From contig JAWPHD010010245.1 in assembly GCA_037043455.1 (NCBI GenBank), forward strand, positions 1-64,000: a stretch of 64,000 nucleotides of DNA, read 5' to 3'. Position numbers and translations under genes: made by a program. The notes beneath the pieces were generated by a model. That model ran no database searches. It worked only from the letters and a program-made list of their open reading frames with translations, and was not told the DNA's origin. Positions 58,798 through 64,000 of this stretch are shown one piece after another; the stretch's first letter is position 1, and the number at the start of each line of letters is the position of its first letter. The DNA is from Cyrtodaria siliqua. Its lineage: Eukaryota; Mollusca; Bivalvia; Adapedonta; Hiatellidae.

Positions 58798-61700
58798 TCA
58801 TATTGATTTTGTCATAATTTTTTATCATGATCATTCAAGGTCTTTATCATGACACCGTGTATGCAAGCATGGAAACATGGCTCCATCGTAAATGAAGTGT
58901 GTACTGTAGAATTTGCAGCAACTCTGCAGTTCTGTAAGTAACAAGGTTCTAGGCCCATTCTACGTATTTTTTCTTGATGTAAATGGAGGAATGGAGGAAT
59001 GAGTCTGGCATATTCATTCCTGTTAGGCGCCATATAACCTTTTATGTGTTGATGCGCGCGCCTTTAAACCCAATTCAATTCGTCCCGAGATGTGAATTCA
59101 CTGATTACCTACTAGTCTGGTCATGTGCTGCGTTTATTCACTATATAATCCAATAGTCCGGCATCCATTTACTACATTATCCACTAGTCAGGCATTCATT
59201 TACTATAGTATCCACCAGTCAGGCATTCATTGACTATATTATCCACTAGTATTGTCCACTAGTCCTTTAGTGGAGCTGCATTTATTTACTATACTAGCCA
59301 CTAGTCCTTTAGTGGTGCTGCATTTATTCTCTATATTACCCACTAGTCCTTTAGTGGTGCTGCATTTATTTACTATACTGCCCACTAGTCCTTTAGTGGT
59401 GCTGCATTTATTCACTATATTATCCACTAGTCCGGCATTCCATTTACTACACAAATGTGCATGTGACCTTGACCTTGAATTTGCAGCAACTCTGCAGTTC
59501 TGTAGGTAACAAGGTTCTAAGCCCATTCTACATATTTTTTCTTGATGAGTCTGTCATATTCATTCCTGTTAGGCGCCATATAACCTTTCATGTGTTGGTG
59601 CGGGCGCCTTTAAACCCAATTCAATTCTATTCATCCCGAGATGTGAATTCACTGATTATCTACTAGTCGGGTCATTTGCTGCGTTTATTCACTATATAAT
59701 CCAATAGTCAGGCATCCATTTACTACAATAACTATATAAATGTGCCTGCGACCTTGACCTTGTTGGTTGTGGTATCCTAAATATAGCATGGACTTGGCCA
59801 CGCCCCTTTCCAGGAGTGACCTGAGCCAGAAGTGAAAGGTCCCAAAAATTAAATCACGTCTGATAAATGTTTCAAAATACATTTTCAGATTTGTTAATTA
59901 ATAAATAACCTCTACTAAATTGAGGGCATTTAATTTTACCAAAAGTATTTTTTAAACATGAAATTGTGAGCGAAACCCCCACTCAAAAACAGGTAAATCT
60001 TAACTGCGGTTTTGCATGTAAACAAATATGGCGGCCCCCATGGAAAGTTCTGTAGGGGAAACCTGCTGAATTTTAAATTTTAGCACATTGGACTTGGACT
60101 CATCTTGAAAATAAGACGCATCTTTCTGAATTTGCAAATGTGCATGTGACCTTGACCCTTCAATCCTCCGTGGTGCCACTGAGTTCCGTCGGTGTGTTCT
60201 TGGGCAAGACATTTTACCTTAGCCTCGTCCGTCGGATGGGGACGTAAACCGGGCGGTCCCGTGTATCGGTCTATCTTCCGAGCACGTTAAAGAACCATAG
60301 GAATCTATTCGATAATAAGAGTAGGGCAGGTTCCCGGATTCCTATGTATCCTTCCCCTCTCTCTGGGGCGGCTCTAAATAACCTATACTGTGTTGATGAG
60401 CCGTTAAACAACATTCAATTCAATTCAATTCAATCAAAGGGCAGATAACTTAATAATTTTTTTTGCATTAAATTTGTGTATTTAGGTCAGTCTCAGTGTA
60501 TGCACTAGACCTTTCAAACATTGCTTATAGTTCTATCTTGGGTAGTACATCGCAACATCTCAAAAAAGCAAACGTGAATGTGATCTTCACCTTCCAAGCA
60601 AAGAGCAGGTAAGGAAACATTCTATTTTGACGTAGTTGTCTTGTGTAGAGCGTCTTTTTAGATGTATGGATTTTATCTATGAACTTGACCTACTTATTTG
60701 GGAGTGATTTTGTTTTTGTTTTAAAGAATGTCATTTTGTTTTTAAAAGAATGCACATCAGCAAAATGTAAACGCGATTATTTTTATTTATTAATGTTTAC
60801 AAACTTCATTTAACAACATTTACCTTTAATTTCTGTGTCTCGTCCCAAGACACCTGTGTGGTTGCCGGGGTAGAATACAACCACTGCAAACACACCGTCA
60901 CATGCAGAGGCCCCCCCCCCCCCCAAATTCATATTGATTTTGTCATAATTTTTTATCATGATCATTCAAGGTCTTTATCATGACACCGTGTATGCAAGCA
61001 TGGAAACATGGCTCCATCGTAAATGAAGTGTGTACTGTAGAATTTGCAGCAACTCTGCAGTTCTGTAAGTAACAAGGTTCTAGGCCCATTCTACGTATTT
61101 TTTCTTGATGTAAATGGAGGAATGGAGGAATGAGTCTGGCATATTCATTCCTGTTAGGCGCCATATAACCTTTTATGTGTTGATGCGCGCGCCTTTAAAC
61201 CCAATTCAATTCGTCCCGAGATGTGAATTCACTGATTACCTACTAGTCTGGTCATGTGCTGCGTTTATTCACTATATAATCCAATAGTCCGGCATCCATT
61301 TACTACATTATCCACTAGTCAGGCATTCATTTACTATAGTATCCACCAGTCAGGCATTCATTGACTATATTATCCACTAGTATTGTCCACTAGTGGAGCT
61401 GCATTTATTTACTATACTAGCCACTAGTCCTTTAGTGGTGCTGCATTTATTCTCTATATTACCCACTAGTCCTTTAGTGGTGCTGCATTTATTTACTATA
61501 CTGCCCACTAGTCCTTTAGTGGTGCTGCATTTATTCACTATATTATCCACTAGTCCGGCATTCCATTTACTACACAAATGTGCATGTGACCTTGACCTTG
61601 AATTTGCAGCAACTCTGCAGTTCTGTAGGTAACAAGGTTCTAAGCCCATTCTACATATTTTTTCTTGATGAGTCTGTCATATTCATTCCTGTTAGGCGCC

Positions 61701-63031
61701 ATATAACCTTTCATGTGTTGGTGCGGGCGCCTTTAAACCCAATTCAATTCTATTCATCCCGAGATGTGAATTCACTGATTATCTACTAGTCGGGTCATTT
61801 GCTGCGTTTATTCACTATATAATCCAATAGTCAGGCATCCATTTACTACAATAACTATATAAATGTGCCTGCGACCTTGACCTTGTTGGTTGTGGTATCC
61901 TAAATATAGCATGGACTTGGCCACGCCCCTTTCCAGGAGTGACCTGAGCCAGAAGTGAAAGGTCCCAAAAATTAAATCACGTCTGATAAATGTTTCAAAA
62001 TACATTTTCAGATTTGTTAATTAATAAATAACCTCTACTAAATTGAGGGCATTTAATTTTACCAAAAGTATTTTTTAAACATGAAATTGTGAGCTAAACC
62101 CCCACTCAAAAACAGGTAAATCTTTACTGCGGTTTTGCATGTAAACAAATATGGCGGCCCCCATGGAAAGTTCTGTAGGGGAAACCTGCTGAATTTTAAA
62201 TTTTAGTACATTGGACTTGGACTCATCTTGAAAATAAGACGCATCTTTCTGAATTTGCAAATGTGCATGTGACCTTGACCCTTCAATCCTCCGTGGTGCC
62301 ACTGAGTTCCGTCGGTGTGTTCTTGGGCAAGACATTTTACCTTAGCCTCGTCCGTCGGATGGGGACGTAAACCGGGCGGTCCCGTGTATCGGTCTATCTT
62401 CCGAGCACGTTAAAGAACCATAGGAATCTATTCGATAATAAGAGTAGGGCAGGTTCCCGGATTCCTATGTATCCTTCCCCTCTCTCTGGGGCGGCTCTAA
62501 ATAACCTATACTGTGTTGATGAGCCGTTAAACAACATTCAATTCAATTCAATTCAATCAAAGGGCAGATAACTTAATATTTTTTTTTGCATTAAATTTGT
62601 GTATTTAGGTCAGTCTCAGTGTATGCACTAGACCTTTCAAACATTGCTTATAGTTCTATCTTGGGTAGTACATCGCAACATCTCAAAAAAGCAAACGTGA
62701 ATGTGATCTTCACCTTCCAAGCAAAGAGCAGGTAAGGAAAAATTCTATTTTGACGTAGTTGTCTTGTGTAGAGCGTCTTTTTAGATGTATGGATTTTATC
62801 TATGAACTTGACCTACTTATTTGGGAGTGATTTTGTTTTTGTTTTAAAGAATGTCATTTTGTTTTTAAAAGAATGCACATCAGCAAAATGTAAACGCGAT
62901 TATTTTTATTTATTAATGTTTACAAACTTCATTTAACAACATTTACCTTTAATTTCTGTGTCTCGTCCCAAGACACCTGTGTGGTTGCCGGGGTAGAATA
63001 CAACCACTGCAAACACACCGTCACATGCAGA

Positions 63032-63070
<39 letters not shown>

Positions 63071-64000
63071 TCATATTGATTTTGTCATAATTTTTTATCA
63101 TGATCATTCAAGGTCTTTATCATGACACCGTGTATGCAAGCATGGAAACATGGCTCCATCGTAAATGAAGTGTGTACTGTAGAATTTGCAGCAACTCTGC
63201 AGTTCTGTAAGTAACAAGGTTCTAGGCCCATTCTACGTATTTTTTCTTGATGTAAATGGAGGAATGGAGGAATGAGTCTGGCATATTCATTCCTGTTAGG
63301 CGCCATATAACCTTTTATGTGTTGATGCGCGCGCCTTTAAACCCAATTCAATTCGTCCCGAGATGTGAATTCACTGATTACCTACTAGTCTGGTCATGTG
63401 CTGCGTTTATTCACTATATAATATAATCCAATAGTCCGGCATCCATTTACTACATTATCCACTAGTCAGGCATTCATTTACTATAGTATCCACCAGTCAG
63501 GCATTCATTGACTATATTATCCACTAGTATTGTCCACTAGTCCTTTAGTGGAGCTGCATTTATTTACTATACTAGCCACTAGTCCTTTAGTGGTGCTGCA
63601 TTTATTCTCTATATTACCCACTAGTCCTTTAGTGGTGCTGCATTTATTTACTATACTGCCCACTAGTCCTTTAGTGGTGCTGCATTTATTCACTATATTA
63701 TCCACTAGTCCGGCATTCCATTTACTACACAAATGTGCATGTGACCTTGACCTTGAATTTGCAGCAACTCTGCAGTTCTGTAGGTAACAAGGTTCTAAGC
63801 CCATTCTACATATTTTTTCTTGATGAGTCTTGTCATATTCATTCCTGTTAGGCGCCATATAACCTTTCATGTGTTGGTGCGGGCGCCTTTAAACCCAATT
63901 CAATTCTATTCATCCCGAGATGTGAATTCACTGATTATCTACTAGTCGGGTCATTTGCTGCGTTTATTCACTATATAATCCAATAGTCAGGCATCCATTT

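Larger units (their letters stand above)
47642..64000. repeat. Tandem array of 2.14-kb units (seven complete plus one partial)
   Basis: Units start at TCAGTCTCAGTGTATGC: 47642, 49781, 51923, 54061, 56188, 58329, 60487 and 62610 (lengths 2139, 2142, 2138, 2127, 2141, 2158, 2123, then cut at the edge). Differences are mainly C-tract length, a handful of substitutions, and small indels. Each unit holds a C tract, a 250-bp segment repeated twice (around +560 and +1130), a 40-50-bp repeat cluster, a segment shared with 46195-46520, and a SINE copy at the end. Short open frames repeat in every unit only because the units are near-identical; I call no genes here. Confidence 0.97.

Noticed and set aside
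48105..63306. 73-, 69-, 65- and 86-codon frames repeated in every array unit
   Set aside because: They persist only because the units are near-identical. They overlap SINE and repeat segments on both strands and show no domain; selection cannot be inferred from recent copies.

Overview
The window looks like nuclear DNA of a mollusc, most likely a bivalve. Short coding islands lie in AT-rich sequence packed with interspersed repeats, tRNA-derived SINEs, non-LTR and Ty3/Gypsy fragments, terminal-inverted-repeat (TIR) elements and tandem arrays. Several repeats have the look of bivalve dispersed repeats: runs of GGACGGACGACGG, elements ending CGAGCTAAAAA, and stretches alternating 'tgaccttgacctt' with 'aaacaaagatggcc'. 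The species assignment is inference. There is no operon structure and no prokaryotic feature.

Layout. 1-11300 is the 5' part of a minus-strand gene homologous to vertebrate CLIP3/CLIP4 (ankyrin plus CAP-Gly linker proteins). Three coding exons (11136-11248, 4487-4772, 2265-2520) join in phase through GT-AG introns; the rest of the gene lies off the left edge. Its introns hold a 17-bp minisatellite (47-1557), a 54-G tract, a 46-bp-TIR element, a 320-bp tandem repeat element, two large hairpins, a 133-bp tandem array, and a 23-bp minisatellite split by a TIR element. 11300-23580 has no recognised gene, but carries SINEs, TIR elements and a perfect 39-bp inverted repeat. 23580-27800 is a retroelement graveyard: a LINE reverse-transcriptase fragment, a Ty3/Gypsy 5' LTR with broken gag and internally deleted pol, and a second LINE whose ORF contains a sixfold local duplication. 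28600-31950 holds dispersed repeats, a duplicated 0.5-kb block and a GC-richer block of unknown origin. 31990-33603 is a hAT-like element with an N-terminal transposase remnant. 36276-36835 contains two exon-like blocks that splice in phase to a 60-codon ORF of unknown function. 37150-46000 is mostly decayed dispersed repeats. 46020-47640 holds a diverged partial copy of the array unit, interrupted by a TIR element. 47642-64000 is a tandem array of 2.12-2.16-kb units: seven complete and one cut by the window edge.

Recurring themes are (1) at least four TIR elements ending CAGG...CCTG or GGTCA...TGACC with 5-bp target duplications, (2) long homopolymeric G/C tracts that vary in length between otherwise near-identical array units, and (3) tandem amplification at many scales. 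Apart from the CLIP-like gene and the weakly supported 36-kb candidate, I see no convincing protein-coding gene.
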